DNA from: [Mycobacterium] vasticus
Lineage (GTDB): Bacteria > Actinomycetota > Actinomycetes > Mycobacteriales > Mycobacteriaceae
NCBI RefSeq assembly: GCF_020181595.1
Contig: NZ_CP084028.1
Coordinates: forward strand, 4,432,021 to 4,496,020
DNA: 64,000 bases
Reading direction: 5' to 3'
In this document: one piece after another, positions 7,968 to 16,145 of the stretch
Layout of the letters: each line of letters begins with the position of its first letter
How positions within the stretch are numbered: the stretch's first letter is position 1
Notes under the pieces: model-generated
What the model was told of the DNA's origin: nothing
What the model saw: the letters and a program-made list of their open reading frames with translations, nothing else
The model's database searches: none
Position numbers and translations under genes: made by a program

Positions 7968-9203
7968 TCACACCACGGTGAGCGGGAGTGATCTCCTGGT
8001 CCGGAATTGGAATGTCGAACCGCCGCTGAAGTTGATCACCGACACCTCGGGCAAGTCTACCGCTGCGGTGTCGGACTTCGCCAGTTCCAGCGTCCAATCC
8101 GTGCTGGTACCAGTGACATTCACCCGCAGGCGACGATCCACGGCGGTGGCGATCGCCTCCAGCGGCCGGGTGGAATCCGGTGAACACAGCGAGATCCACG
8201 AGCCATCGTCATGCGCGGGCGACCGGTGCACGACCAGGCCGCTGTCGGTCAGTTCGGCATCGACATAGCCGAGCGGATTGAACAGCGGATGCATCCGGAG
8301 CACCTGTAGCGCCCCGTCGACGCCGGGCGGCAACGAGAACGCGCGATGCAGTCGGGCGGCCGCCAGGCCGGCCAGACCTGTCAGCTGACTGGTACACACC
8401 GACGTCGCCAGGTCGGTATCCGATCCGGCTCGGGCCCGCACCGCGATCGCAAAAGACAGGTACAGCAGGTGCATCTGCAGGCACACCTCATCAGCCAACC
8501 GCACCAGCGCCGAGTGCGAGAACGCGCCGAAGTCGATGTCGGACAACAGCGGCCCCGAATAGTCGGCCGCGCCCTCCTCGGCGGGATCAATCGCTGCGAG
8601 TTCCCATCCGGCAGCACGCGTTTCGCGCACCAGACGCAGCGCGGGGATGGGCTCGACCGCTGGGTAGGAGGGATCGATGCGGACCGTCCAGCAACAGTGC
8701 GGGACCCGCTCGGACGGAACGCGGGGTGGGCGGTGCACCGGGCGGCACTGTGCATGGACGTTGGTGGCCACCGCGGTGGCGTCGAACGTCGGGTCTTCAA
8801 TGGTGTGACACATGCCGAAGACGTAATCCTCGCCCATCGGCTCCACGTCGAGCAGCGCGCCGCAGCTGGCGGTTTCGAACTCGCCGTGCCAGCGGTCATA
8901 GACGGTGTAGCGGAAGTCCATGAACTGTGGCGGCGACCCGATGTCGAACTGCATTCCCTTGAAAATCGTTGGCACATCATCACCTTCGAAGCCGAGGGCG
9001 CGCTGCATCCGCTGGGTGTAGGCCGGGCTGGCACCGGACCACTCTTCGATGGCGATCTGCAGCATCTCCTCCCGGCCGAAGTGCTGGATGCAATAGGCCA
9101 TCCCGGAGCGGTCGATCATGTGGCCGATGAGCAGCAGTTCGGGTATCAGAATCGCCAGCTCGTGGCGGGACAGCGAGGCGTATCGGCTGTGGGGCTCGGT
9201 CAT
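7968..9203 (-). CDS. Conserved actinobacterial protein of unknown function (411 aa)
   Basis: 411 residues from ATG 9203, with no signal peptide. The N-terminal part 'SRHELAILIPELLLIGHMIDRSG' and the following helical region (to about 80) look like a substrate-binding helical domain. The middle part (about 100-170) has several Cys/His ('MCHTIEDPTF', 'HAQCRPVHRP', 'PHCCW') that could bind metal or form a catalytic site. I recall distant resemblance to L-2-amino-thiazoline-4-carboxylate hydrolase-like proteins, but cannot confirm it. The promoter region carries a tandem 15-base repeat (9214-9245). Confidence 0.6.
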   Translation of the reverse strand: MTEPHSRYASLSRHELAILIPELLLIGHMIDRSGMAYCIQHFGREEMLQIAIEEWSGASPAYTQRMQRALGFEGDDVPTIFKGMQFDIGSPPQFMDFRYTVYDRWHGEFETASCGALLDVEPMGEDYVFGMCHTIEDPTFDATAVATNVHAQCRPVHRPPRVPSERVPHCCWTVRIDPSYPAVEPIPALRLVRETRAAGWELAAIDPAEEGAADYSGPLLSDIDFGAFSHSALVRLADEVCLQMHLLYLSFAIAVRARAGSDTDLATSVCTSQLTGLAGLAAARLHRAFSLPPGVDGALQVLRMHPLFNPLGYVDAELTDSGLVVHRSPAHDDGSWISLCSPDSTRPLEAIATAVDRRLRVNVTGTSTDWTLELAKSDTAAVDLPEVSVINFSGGSTFQFRTRRSLPLTVV

Positions 9204-9213
9204 GGTGTTAAAA

Positions 9214-9245
9214 ATAGAGTCGATTATGTTATAGAGTCAACTATG
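9214..9245. repeat. Tandem imperfect 15-base repeat in promoter region
   Basis: ATAGAGTCGATTATG (9214-9228) and ATAGAGTCAACTATG (9231-9245) differ at three positions and are 17 bases apart, in an AT-rich stretch just upstream of the 411-residue protein gene. On the minus strand TTGACT-18-TATTTT could serve as -35/-10, so the repeats would overlap the promoter like a regulator site. Confidence 0.45.
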
Positions 9246-9377
9246 CAATTGCGGATGGGTCGGCCGGCCCGACGGACCCTCCAACAATCGCGTTTACTAT
9301 TGCCACAACCGTTGGGCGGTCGGTGGCAGGATCGAGCTCCTGCAGGCGTGGCGCTCTGTGAGAAAAGGAGCTTCACA

Positions 9378-9638
9378 ATGAGAAGCCACCACTGGAAGAT
9401 CCTCGACGTGATCCTCGCCGACGGCCTGCCCGCTGAGCAGGTCGTCGACCAGATCAACGCGCAGGTCCGGCTCAACGCCGCCGAGGCCGGCGAGTTCGTC
9501 CAACGCATCCGCATCGGTGTCGCCCATCCACACTCACCGGGCTGGCAGTGTTGGCCGGTGGCCTACCTGCCCGGCCCTCCCGGAACGTTCCCGACCAGCG
9601 CCCCCGAGCGCTGCTTCGACACGCACCTGACAGACTGA
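9378..9638 (+). CDS. Small hypothetical protein (86 aa)
   Basis: 86 residues. The ATG is preceded by AAAAGGAG with good spacing, supporting translation. The first 45 residues form a predicted amphipathic helical region ('LPAEQVVDQINAQVRLNAAE'); the tail is Pro/His/Cys-rich. I do not recognise the family. It lies upstream of a decayed vapC-like fragment, so it might be a leftover of the same element, but nothing identifies it as an antitoxin. Confidence 0.45.
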   Translation: MRSHHWKILDVILADGLPAEQVVDQINAQVRLNAAEAGEFVQRIRIGVAHPHSPGWQCWPVAYLPGPPGTFPTSAPERCFDTHLTD

Positions 9639-9726
9639 GCGGGCAGTTCCTCGATGACGACGGGTACTCCCGTCGCGGAGCACTCCTCAACCCCCGCACC
9701 CGTGGCTGCCCCGCCCCCGGCCGTAG

Positions 9727-9981
9727 TGCTGCCTCCTGCGCCGCGAAGCCCTACCCGTACAGCGCCGTGACGCCGTGCTTGATTACATCGGCCAACTTCC
9801 GATCAGCGACGCCCTGCTCGCGCAGGCCGAGGCCATCGGCCCGCACATCAAGACCCTCAATGCGATCCACTTGGCGTCGGTGATCCGCAGCGGACTGGAC
9901 GCGACGATCGTCTCGCATGACGCGACGATGCTGTCGGTGGCCGGCGAACTCGGGTACGCCACCCACGACCCATGCAGGTGA
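9727..9981 (+). pseudogene. vapC-type PIN-domain toxin, 5'-truncated remnant
   Basis: The open frame from just after a stop at 9724 reads as the C-terminal half of a VapC toxin. It contains 'ISDALLAQAEAIG', then 'TLNAIHLASVIRSGLDATIVSHDATMLSVAGELGY', matching the usual pattern with the conserved Asp in 'SHDATM' and an acidic N/D-x-x-HLA helix (normally LDAxHLA, here LNAIHLA). The N-terminal half carrying the first catalytic Asp and Glu is missing, and no antitoxin gene precedes it. It is most likely a non-functional relic of a toxin-antitoxin locus. Confidence 0.65.
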
Positions 9982-10081
9982 GCTGACGAGGCGTATCTTG
10001 CACGTGGAAAACCCAGGGGAATCATCCCGCTAGCCTTACCAAAAGCAAGTTCACCCGGGCGAGTCGCCGCGGAGGCTATCG

Positions 10082-10186
10082 ATGGAGTCATTTGAAGTTG
10101 TCGTGGTGGGCGCCCGTTGTGCGGGTTCAGCGCTCGCCACCTACTTCGCGCGTAATGATGTGCACCACCCCCGGGGCGGTACATGA
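10082..10186 (+). pseudogene. FAD-dependent oxidoreductase, N-terminal fragment
   Basis: After a GGAGG site, the frame from ATG 10082 codes 'ESFEVVVVGARCAGSALATYF' followed by AR: the first beta-alpha unit of a flavin-binding Rossmann fold (GxxCAG variant common in mycobacterial FAD monooxygenases). It then diverges and stops at 10186 after 34 residues. A functional enzyme would be about 400 residues, so the rest has been deleted. The break point is at about 10153-10165. Confidence 0.6.
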
Positions 10187-10837
10187 TGAGATCACGCCAT
10201 GCCTCTGGCCGCATCTGCCGCCCGCGGTCAAGTCTTGAGGGCTCGCGTAATTGGAGCCGGCGCTTCGCGTGAGGCTGCGTGAAATTCTGCGGGGTCTAGC
10301 GTAGGCGGAATGGGTTTGTTCAGTCATGAGGAGTTCCGCGATCCGGCCGACGGCGTTGGTGGCGGCGATCGTGGTCGGGTTGTCGAGCGGGCTCGAGGTG
10401 CTGAGGTGGGCCAGTACGGGGTTGATGAACCTGTGGTGGTGGGTCCGGGGTTGCCGCCTGAGGATGGTTCATGCGGTCAGTTCGCCGTTCAGTTTCATGT
10501 GTCCACGTCAATGCTGTTCGGGCTGAAACGTATTGCGGATATACGTGGGGTGAGCGTGCCGGAGGTATGCCGGCAGGTGATCGGTGTGTTTGTCGCCCAG
10601 CAGCAGGGTGAGCTGGGTGCCTTGCTTGCTGCCGAGTCTGAGGCGGCTGATTACCGGCCGAGTTTGGGTCAGGCGTAGTCGTCGCCGTGTTGGGAGCTAT
10701 CGCTGACCGGAATCTGCGCTACCTGCGACATGTGAGTTGCCGTGCAATAGCACCATAGGTGATCACGCAGGGCTGGGCGCCTTCCCAGCGACCGCGCTCA
10801 GGCCAGGACCAGCTCATCAACAACGGCTGTTGTCTCC
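10187..10837. other. Gene-poor stretch downstream of dnaB, probable decayed insertion zone
   Basis: About 650 bases without a convincing intact gene. Codon usage and base composition differ from neighbours (many GGT, GTT and TTG codons). Together with the vapC and flavoprotein fragments just before it, this looks like the scar of past insertion and deletion between dnaB and the upstream accessory block. Apart from one weak reading frame (10310-10678) I see no promoter, terminator or terminal repeats. Confidence 0.4.
10310..10678 (+). CDS. Doubtful small gene with ribbon-helix-helix-like segment
   Basis: 122 codons. Residues 65-100 contain 'LKRIADIRGVSVPEVCRQVI', which follows the hydrophobic pattern of a ribbon-helix-helix DNA-binding fold, as in CopG-like antitoxins or partition proteins. 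The first 60 residues look like non-coding translation. There is no clear ribosome-binding site, and codon use is unlike neighbours. It may be a fragment or a foreign gene; it should not be taken as an established protein. Confidence 0.25.
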   Translation: MGLFSHEEFRDPADGVGGGDRGRVVERARGAEVGQYGVDEPVVVGPGLPPEDGSCGQFAVQFHVSTSMLFGLKRIADIRGVSVPEVCRQVIGVFVAQQQGELGALLAAESEAADYRPSLGQA

Positions 10838-13800
10838 CTAGTGCGCCATGTTCGTAAACCGCGACAAGTGCAGCTGATGCGCCACCGTCACCGTCTTCGT
10901 CGGCCCGTTACGGTGCTTGGCCAGGATCAGATCCGCCTCGCCACCTCGCGGGTCGTCACGCTCGAAGGCATCGGGGCGGTGCAACAGGATCACCATGTCG
11001 GCATCCTGTTCCAAACTGTTATGGACTGAAATCCCTTGTGCCACAAAGTTATGCGTGCCGTCCACGGTTCCGTCGAACACGTCGTGCTCGCCGATACTGG
11101 TGATCTCGACGATACTGTCCCAGAACACGTCGCTGGTCGCGATCGCGTGGATCTCATGGTCTACGAGCACCGCGGCGGCGCGGTGCAGCCGGGCCCGGCT
11201 CGGGGCGTGCTTCCACATGGTCGAACCGCAGAACTTGGTGTTCATGGCCGTGGCGAATTCGCGTTGGGTCATCTCCTGATCTGCCAGCGCCCGGCGGACC
11301 TGCGCCCACACCTCCTTGGGCACCGTGTCCAGGTTCGGGTTGCGTGCCACGCCTTGCAGGTGCGTAAGAATCTCCTTGGCGCCCACAGCCTTAGCGCCCT
11401 GCGCCCCCACAATCTGCAGGAACCTGACCTGATGCTCGGCGCCGTAGATGACCAGGTGCCAGCAGTCGCGGTAGCCAGCCTTGGGTACCCGCTTGATCCG
11501 GCTGAACACACCCACCCGTGACAGCAGTCCGGCTACATCGTCGATGAGCTGCCGGCTGGTCGATGCGTAGTAAATGCGGCCGACCGACCGCTTGGCGTCC
11601 CAGGACACCGATCCATCGGTGGCCCACAGGTGCCGCAGGAACAGCGCCACCTGATCGTTCGGCAGCGCGAAAATCTCTTGCGGCACGAACTTCTCGTAAC
11701 TCCGCTTCCCGAACATGCCCAATCCGTCCAGCCACGCGGCAATCGGATTCCGCTTGCCGTGCGTCAGGTGGTACGGCGCCGGCAAGCGCAGTGTGGTCAC
11801 CCGGGCGGCCGGATACTCGTCGCGGACCGCCATCACACCGAAGTGCATGGCCGCCGCCGTCACCGAGGTCAGGTTTGCCTCGTCGATCGACGCGTAGCGG
11901 ATCGGCTGGTTCTTCACGCACGACCCGTCGCCGATCATGTGCGCCAGCAGAATGACTTCGTTGTCTTCCATCCGCGTAGTCTCCACCGGCTCGGGGACCC
12001 TCCGCGGCACCGCCAGCCGGTCTCCGACGTTCAAGTCGCCCAACGCAACCCAGCCGTCCAGGGTGAGGAACGGGTGATTGGCGGTGGCCTCGACCTCGCG
12101 GCCTGAGGCCATCCGCAGCTTGAACACCTCACGGTGCCCGCTGGGGAACACGTTGGTCATCGGCCGGGCCACCATCCGCATCCGCTCGTCCAGCGACCAC
12201 ACCAGTGGACGCTCCCCGGTGCGCATCAGCTCACCCAGGGTGACCTCGGAGCCGTTGTCGGCCCGCAGGATTCGCGTCGACGCGGTCAGGCAACCAGACT
12301 CACGCAGATCCGACAGCATCGGCTTCTTGTCCGTGCGCTGCTCGGGCCCACGGTTGAGCTGGCTGAGCGCGATCACCGGAAGCTCCAGCTCCTTGGCCAG
12401 CAGCTTGAGGTGCCGGGAAAACTCCGAGACCTCGATCTGGCGGGACTCGACCTTCTTGCCCGAGGACATCAGCTGCAGGTAGTCGACCACCACCAGCCGC
12501 AGGTCGGCCTTCTGCTTGAGCCGGCGAGCCTTCGCGCGGATCTCCATCATGGTCAGGTTCGGTGAGTCGTCGATGTAGAGCGGCGCCTCGCTGATCTCAC
12601 TCATCCGCCGGGCCAGCCGGGTCCAGTCGTCGTCGGTCATCCGGCCCGAGCGCATGTCGCCCAGCTTGATCTTCGCCTCGGCCGACAGCAGCCGCATCAC
12701 GATCTCGGACTTGCCCATTTCCAGCGAGAAGATGACGCTGGGCAGCCGGTTCTTGATCGAGCAGGACCGCATGAAGTCCAGGGCCAGCGTGGAGTTGTGG
12801 GTGGGCACCATGCCGCGGCCGGCCAGGTAAAGCCGCGCCGGGTTGTCCACCTGCACGCAGCGCACCGCGACGCTGGGCACCCGCCGCACCGATACCAGGC
12901 TCAGTGCCGGTGACAGCAACGCGGTACGCCCGCCGGCCGACTCCGCCGGCGACCCGGCCGGGGCGATCCGGTCCAGACCGCAGCGCAGCTGCGCTGTGGT
13001 CCGCACTCCGGCATCCGTCGGCCACAGGTGCTCGGCATCGGCGACGATCACGGTGCCGTCGGAGAACTCGACTTCGTAGCAGGGCCGGCCCAACAGGATG
13101 TCGGTGGCGGCCAGTACCCGCGTGGGCTGTCCGTCGGCGTCCAGCAACTGATCCCCGACCGCGACATCACCCATCGTGGTCCAGCCGAACGGAGTAGGCA
13201 GCGGCGTGTTCAGCGCGAGTGCCTTGCCCATACCCGGCCGGGCCGCGATGATCACCATCTGCCCCGGGTGCAGCCCGTTGGTCACCTCATCCAGGTCGGT
13301 GAATCCGGTCGGCACACCGCGCGCGATCCCGCCGTGCGAGGCGATCGCGTCAATCTCGTCCATCGTGGGCTGCAGCAGGTCTTCCAAGGGGACGAAGTCC
13401 TCAGACATCCGGCGGTCGGCGACCTCATAGATCTCGGCCTGGGCGCGGTCGACGACCTCGGCCACATCGGCACCCTCCGCGCCGGCGTAGCCGTACTGCA
13501 CCACCCGGGTGCCGGCCTCCACCAGCCGGCGCAGGATCGCCTTCTCCGAGACGATCCCGGCGTAGTAGCCGGCGTTGGCCGCCGTCGGCACCGTGGAGAT
13601 CAGGGTGTGCAGGTAGGGGGCGCCGCCCACCCGGCGCAGCAGACCCCGGCGGTCCAACTCAGCGGCCACCGTGACCGCGTCAGCGGGCTCACCGCGGCCG
13701 TAGAGGTCCAGGATCGCGTCGTAGATGTTCTGGTGCACCGGGCGGTAGAAGTCGCTGGGGCGCAGCCGCTCCAGCACGTCGGCGATGGCGTCCTTGGACA

Positions 13801-13918
13801 GCAACATCCCACCGAGCACCGACTGTTCGGCGGCGACATCCTGGGGTGGCTGACGGCCAACGTCCTCACGGGGCGGTTCCTCGAGCTCAGACTGCCCACG
13901 GTCGTCGACAACCGCCAT
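10838..13918 (-). CDS. dnaB: Replicative DNA helicase DnaB precursor with two inteins
   Basis: 1026-residue precursor; the helicase is 458 residues after removal of two inteins. ATG 13918 is chosen over an in-frame ATG 75 bases upstream because AAGGAGG lies 7 bases before it and the protein then begins MAVVDD, as in M. tuberculosis. The N-terminal primase-interacting domain is about residues 20-175. The RecA-like ATPase domain follows, with Walker A 'ARPGMGK' at 226-232 interrupted directly after Lys by intein 1 and resuming 'STLALDF'. The second intein interrupts 'DLRESG / SLEQDADM'. DnaB unwinds DNA at the replication fork as a hexamer, so it is active only after splicing. It is separated from the rplI operon by 483 bases. 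Confidence 0.95.
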   Translation of the reverse strand: MAVVDDRGQSELEEPPREDVGRQPPQDVAAEQSVLGGMLLSKDAIADVLERLRPSDFYRPVHQNIYDAILDLYGRGEPADAVTVAAELDRRGLLRRVGGAPYLHTLISTVPTAANAGYYAGIVSEKAILRRLVEAGTRVVQYGYAGAEGADVAEVVDRAQAEIYEVADRRMSEDFVPLEDLLQPTMDEIDAIASHGGIARGVPTGFTDLDEVTNGLHPGQMVIIAARPGMGKALALNTPLPTPFGWTTMGDVAVGDQLLDADGQPTRVLAATDILLGRPCYEVEFSDGTVIVADAEHLWPTDAGVRTTAQLRCGLDRIAPAGSPAESAGGRTALLSPALSLVSVRRVPSVAVRCVQVDNPARLYLAGRGMVPTHNSTLALDFMRSCSIKNRLPSVIFSLEMGKSEIVMRLLSAEAKIKLGDMRSGRMTDDDWTRLARRMSEISEAPLYIDDSPNLTMMEIRAKARRLKQKADLRLVVVDYLQLMSSGKKVESRQIEVSEFSRHLKLLAKELELPVIALSQLNRGPEQRTDKKPMLSDLRESGCLTASTRILRADNGSEVTLGELMRTGERPLVWSLDERMRMVARPMTNVFPSGHREVFKLRMASGREVEATANHPFLTLDGWVALGDLNVGDRLAVPRRVPEPVETTRMEDNEVILLAHMIGDGSCVKNQPIRYASIDEANLTSVTAAAMHFGVMAVRDEYPAARVTTLRLPAPYHLTHGKRNPIAAWLDGLGMFGKRSYEKFVPQEIFALPNDQVALFLRHLWATDGSVSWDAKRSVGRIYYASTSRQLIDDVAGLLSRVGVFSRIKRVPKAGYRDCWHLVIYGAEHQVRFLQIVGAQGAKAVGAKEILTHLQGVARNPNLDTVPKEVWAQVRRALADQEMTQREFATAMNTKFCGSTMWKHAPSRARLHRAAAVLVDHEIHAIATSDVFWDSIVEITSIGEHDVFDGTVDGTHNFVAQGISVHNSLEQDADMVILLHRPDAFERDDPRGGEADLILAKHRNGPTKTVTVAHQLHLSRFTNMAH
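11018..12292 (-). other. DnaB intein 2: full-length intein with LAGLIDADG endonuclease
   Basis: 425 residues (precursor 543-967). It begins Cys1 ('CLTASTRILRADNGSE'), has block B 'ATANHPFL', and ends 'VAQGISVHN' before Ser+1, the standard class 1 splice junction. The central endonuclease has both dodecapeptide blocks, 'LLAHMIGDGS' and 'LFLRHLWATDGSV', and each keeps its catalytic Asp. It is inserted at the same site as the M. tuberculosis DnaB intein (after DLRESG). Confidence 0.9.
12794..13222 (-). other. DnaB intein 1: class-3-like mini-intein in the Walker A loop
   Basis: 143 residues (precursor 233-375), with no endonuclease domain. The first residue is Ala ('ALALNTPLPTPFGW') instead of Cys or Ser. 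It carries the class 3 signature: Trp in block B ('EHLWPTD', intein residue 67), Cys in block F ('VAVRCVQVD', intein residue 122) and Thr-His-Asn at the end ('MVPTHN'), followed by Ser+1. A second Cys lies at intein residue 48. It splits GMGK from STLALDF, so no ATPase activity is possible before splicing. Confidence 0.9.
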
Positions 13919-14401
13919 CCGCTCGCCTCCTTCGCCGCACGATCGAACGTCTATTCGACGCATATGCCCGACCATATCCGCGGGCTCTGACAAACCTCGC
14001 CGCGTCGTGCCGGGTTGACGCTAGGCGTTGCTGGCAGAGGCAACAAGCGGACTTGTTCACAAAGGTGTGGATGACGTGTGTACACCGGCCCTCCACTTGT
14101 TTGGGACGGTGGGGAAGACCTGTGGAGCAACGCCCTGCTTCCGGTTATCACTGCAGGTAAGCGCACCACACAGGGCACTTGGGGCTGTGGAGCACAATCT
14201 CTCCGGCGTGTCGGCTCGGGTAGACACCTTGGGCGTGTTGTCTTGCCGGGGGGTAGACGTCGTTCCACCGTCAGGTGAACAGACCCCTCGATACCACACC
14301 GGCCAAATGTTTGCCGGAGTTAATTGAAGTTAACTCAAATTCGGCACAGCAAAGCCCCGGCGGTCCCGAACAGGGACCACCGGGGCTGCTGACTTGCGTG
14401 C
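13919..14401. other. Non-coding region between rplI and dnaB
   Basis: 483 bases with no supported gene; M. tuberculosis carries the small gene Rv0057 about here, which is not seen. The part near dnaB should hold its promoter. TTGTTCACA at 14053-14061 is one base from the mycobacterial DnaA-box consensus TTGTCCACA. The rplI operon terminator hairpin is at 14353-14387. Confidence 0.5.
14353..14387 (-). terminator. Terminator hairpin of the rpsF-ssb-rpsR-rplI operon
   Basis: 15-base arms AGCCCCGGCGGTCCC and GGGACCACCGGGGCT pair along their whole length with one G-U-type mismatch around a 5-base loop. The hairpin starts 14 bases after the rplI stop on the minus strand. Only three T residues follow, as is usual for mycobacterial terminators. 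Confidence 0.75.
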
Positions 14402-14860
14402 TTAGTTCGCCGCGGTGACGTCGAGCGTGACGTCGACGTTCACGTCGTGGTGCAGGTGCACCGACACCGGGTGGCTACCGACGGACTTGATGTGCGCCTT
14501 GGGCAACCGCACGATCCGCCGGTCCAGGTTCGGCCCGCCGGCCTTCTTGATGGCGGCCACCACATCAGCGGCGGTCACCGAGCCGAACAGCTTGCCCGAG
14601 TCGCCGGCGGTCTTCACCGGCAGCGTGACGGTACCCAGCGCCTGCAGAGCTTCCTTGAGCTCCTTGGCGTGGTCCAGGTCGCGCACCTGCTTGGTCTCGC
14701 GGGCCCGGCGGATGTCGTCGGCCTGCTTCTGCGCGCCGCGCGAGGCGAGAATCGCCAGCCCCCGCGGGAGCAGGTAGTTGCGGCCATATCCGTCCTTGAC
14801 CTCGACAGAGTCTCCGGCCGCACCGAGGTGGTCCACCTCAGCGGTCAAAATCAGCTTCAT
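14402..14860 (-). CDS. rplI: 50S ribosomal protein L9
   Basis: 152 residues, the normal length for L9. It starts '[30 protein letters not shown]', the N-terminal rRNA-binding domain signature, then a connecting helix with '[20 protein letters not shown]', and the C-terminal domain ends '[14 protein letters not shown]'. It is a component of the large ribosomal subunit at the base of the L1 stalk. Last gene of the rpsF operon, 32 bases after rpsR and followed by a strong hairpin. Confidence 0.97.
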   Translation of the reverse strand: MKLILTAEVDHLGAAGDSVEVKDGYGRNYLLPRGLAILASRGAQKQADDIRRARETKQVRDLDHAKELKEALQALGTVTLPVKTAGDSGKLFGSVTAADVVAAIKKAGGPNLDRRIVRLPKAHIKSVGSHPVSVHLHHDVNVDVTLDVTAAN

Positions 14861-14892
14861 CGTTTCGTACTTTCTCTGACTTATGCGATCGG

Positions 14893-15147
14893 CTAGCGCG
14901 CCGACGAGGTGAAGGGCAGCAACGCGACCTCGCGGGCGTTCTTCACCGCGAGCGCGACGTCGCGCTGGTGCTGAACGCAGTTGCCGGTCACCCGGCGGGC
15001 ACGGATCTTGCCCCGCTCACTGATGTAGGTGCGCAGCAGCGAGGTGTCCTTGTAGTCGATCACCTGCTTCTTGTTGGAGCAGAACGCGCACTTGCGAGTC
15101 TTGATCGGCTTCTCGGGAGCCGGACGCCGCTTGTTGGATTTGGCCAT
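14893..15147 (-). CDS. rpsR: 30S ribosomal protein S18
   Basis: 84 residues. It has the typical core '[42 protein letters not shown]'. A CAFC pair at the N-terminal side shows the zinc-ribbon (C+) form of S18; mycobacteria encode C+ and C- forms and switch under zinc starvation. In this operon the C+ form is the standard zinc-replete copy. It lies between ssb and rplI, 33 bases from ssb. Confidence 0.96.
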   Translation of the reverse strand: MAKSNKRRPAPEKPIKTRKCAFCSNKKQVIDYKDTSLLRTYISERGKIRARRVTGNCVQHQRDVALAVKNAREVALLPFTSSAR

Positions 15148-15180
15148 CTACCTGTCTCTTTCGTGCTGTGGTTCGTTAGT

Positions 15181-15687
15181 TCAGAAGGGCGGTTCGTCGT
15201 CGGCGCCACCGAAGGAGCCGGACGCCGGAGCACTGCCCCACGGGTCCTCCGCGGGGGCGCCACCGGAGGGAGCGGCCGACGACGGCGCACCGCCGCCGAA
15301 GCCCCCGCCACCGCCGCCGCGGCTGGCCTTGTTGACCTTGGCTGTCGCGTACTTCAGCGACGGACCGATCTCGTCGACCTCGACCTCGACGACGGTGCGC
15401 TTCTCCCCCTCGCGAGTTTCGAAGGACCGCTGCCGCAGCCGGCCGGTGACGATCACCCGCGAGCCGCGGGTGAGGCTCTCGGCCACGTTCTCGGCAGCCT
15501 CGCGCCAGATGTTGCACCGCAGGAACAGCGCGTCGCCGTCCTTCCACTCACCGCTCTGCCGGTCATAGACCCGCGGAGTGGACGCCACAGTAAAGTTGGC
15601 GACCGCCGCCCCCGAGGGGGTAAACCGCAGATCGGGATCCGCGGTCAGGTTTCCGACGACGGTGATGGTGGTGTCACCAATGGCCAC
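15181..15687 (-). CDS. ssb: Single-stranded DNA-binding protein
   Basis: 168 residues. The OB fold spans residues 1-110 ('[20 protein letters not shown]', '[20 protein letters not shown]'), followed by a Gly-rich linker and the acidic tip 'DDEPPF', which recruits partner proteins. It works as a tetramer in replication, repair and recombination. It lies between rpsF and rpsR as in other bacteria; about 80 bases separate it from rpsF. Confidence 0.96.
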   Translation of the reverse strand: MAIGDTTITVVGNLTADPDLRFTPSGAAVANFTVASTPRVYDRQSGEWKDGDALFLRCNIWREAAENVAESLTRGSRVIVTGRLRQRSFETREGEKRTVVEVEVDEIGPSLKYATAKVNKASRGGGGGGFGGGAPSSAAPSGGAPAEDPWGSAPASGSFGGADDEPPF

Positions 15688-15768
15688 GAGGCCCTCCTAA
15701 GATCTGCTGTCGACGCTGCTTGTGGAGCTGAGCCTACGCAACGGCTGCGACAACTGGCCGACAACCGG

Positions 15769-16059
15769 CTACGACTTGTCGGTGCGCATCACCTTGGTGC
15801 GCAACACCGACTCGTTCAGACCGAGTTGACGGTCGAGCTCGGACACCGTGGCCGGGGCCGCCTTGACATCGATGACCGCGTAGATGCCCTCGGCATGCTT
15901 GGCGATCTCGTAGGCCAGGCGGCGCTTGCCCCAGATGTCGACCTTGTCCACCGTGCCACCGTCTTTGCGGACGACGTTCAGGAACGTCTCCAGGGACGGG
16001 GCGACAGTGCGCTCGTCGAGAGTGGGGTCAAGGATGACCATGATTTCGTATGGACGCAT
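15769..16059 (-). CDS. rpsF: 30S ribosomal protein S6
   Basis: 96 residues, starting '[19 protein letters not shown]' with the body '[22 protein letters not shown]', diagnostic of S6. It pairs with S18 on the small subunit. First gene of the operon; AGGAGGTGATGAG lies upstream of its ATG, and the leader contains a perfect 8-base hairpin (16093-16112). Confidence 0.97.
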   Translation of the reverse strand: MRPYEIMVILDPTLDERTVAPSLETFLNVVRKDGGTVDKVDIWGKRRLAYEIAKHAEGIYAVIDVKAAPATVSELDRQLGLNESVLRTKVMRTDKS

Positions 16060-16092
16060 GGGAACCTCATCACCTCCTATGGTCGTAGTGCG

Positions 16093-16112
16093 GCCGTGGA
16101 TGTGTCCACGGC
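16093..16112 (-). promoter_or_regulatory. Leader hairpin upstream of rpsF
   Basis: GCCGTGGA and TCCACGGC arms (8 bp, perfect) flank a 4-base loop, 34-53 bases before the rpsF start. It could be an attenuator or part of an autoregulatory site for the S6:S18 complex; on the minus strand the stem is followed by CCGCAC. Confidence 0.4.
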
Positions 16113-16145
16113 AGGAGGGTCGCCTGCGTCGGCAACCCGGTCAGG

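Noticed and set aside
9656..9772. Short Pro/Ala-rich plus-strand frame between the 86-residue gene and the vapC remnant
   Set aside because: No ribosome site and no recognisable domain; low-complexity translation of GC-rich DNA.
13919..13993. Upstream in-frame ATG of dnaB giving a 25-residue longer protein
   Set aside because: No ribosome site before it, while AAGGAGG precedes ATG 13918 and the shorter form matches known DnaB N-termini.
14041..14130. Possible DnaA-box cluster upstream of dnaB
   Set aside because: Only one 8-of-9 match (TTGTTCACA) and a few looser ones; no origin-like arrangement, and the real origin should lie beyond yidC outside the window.
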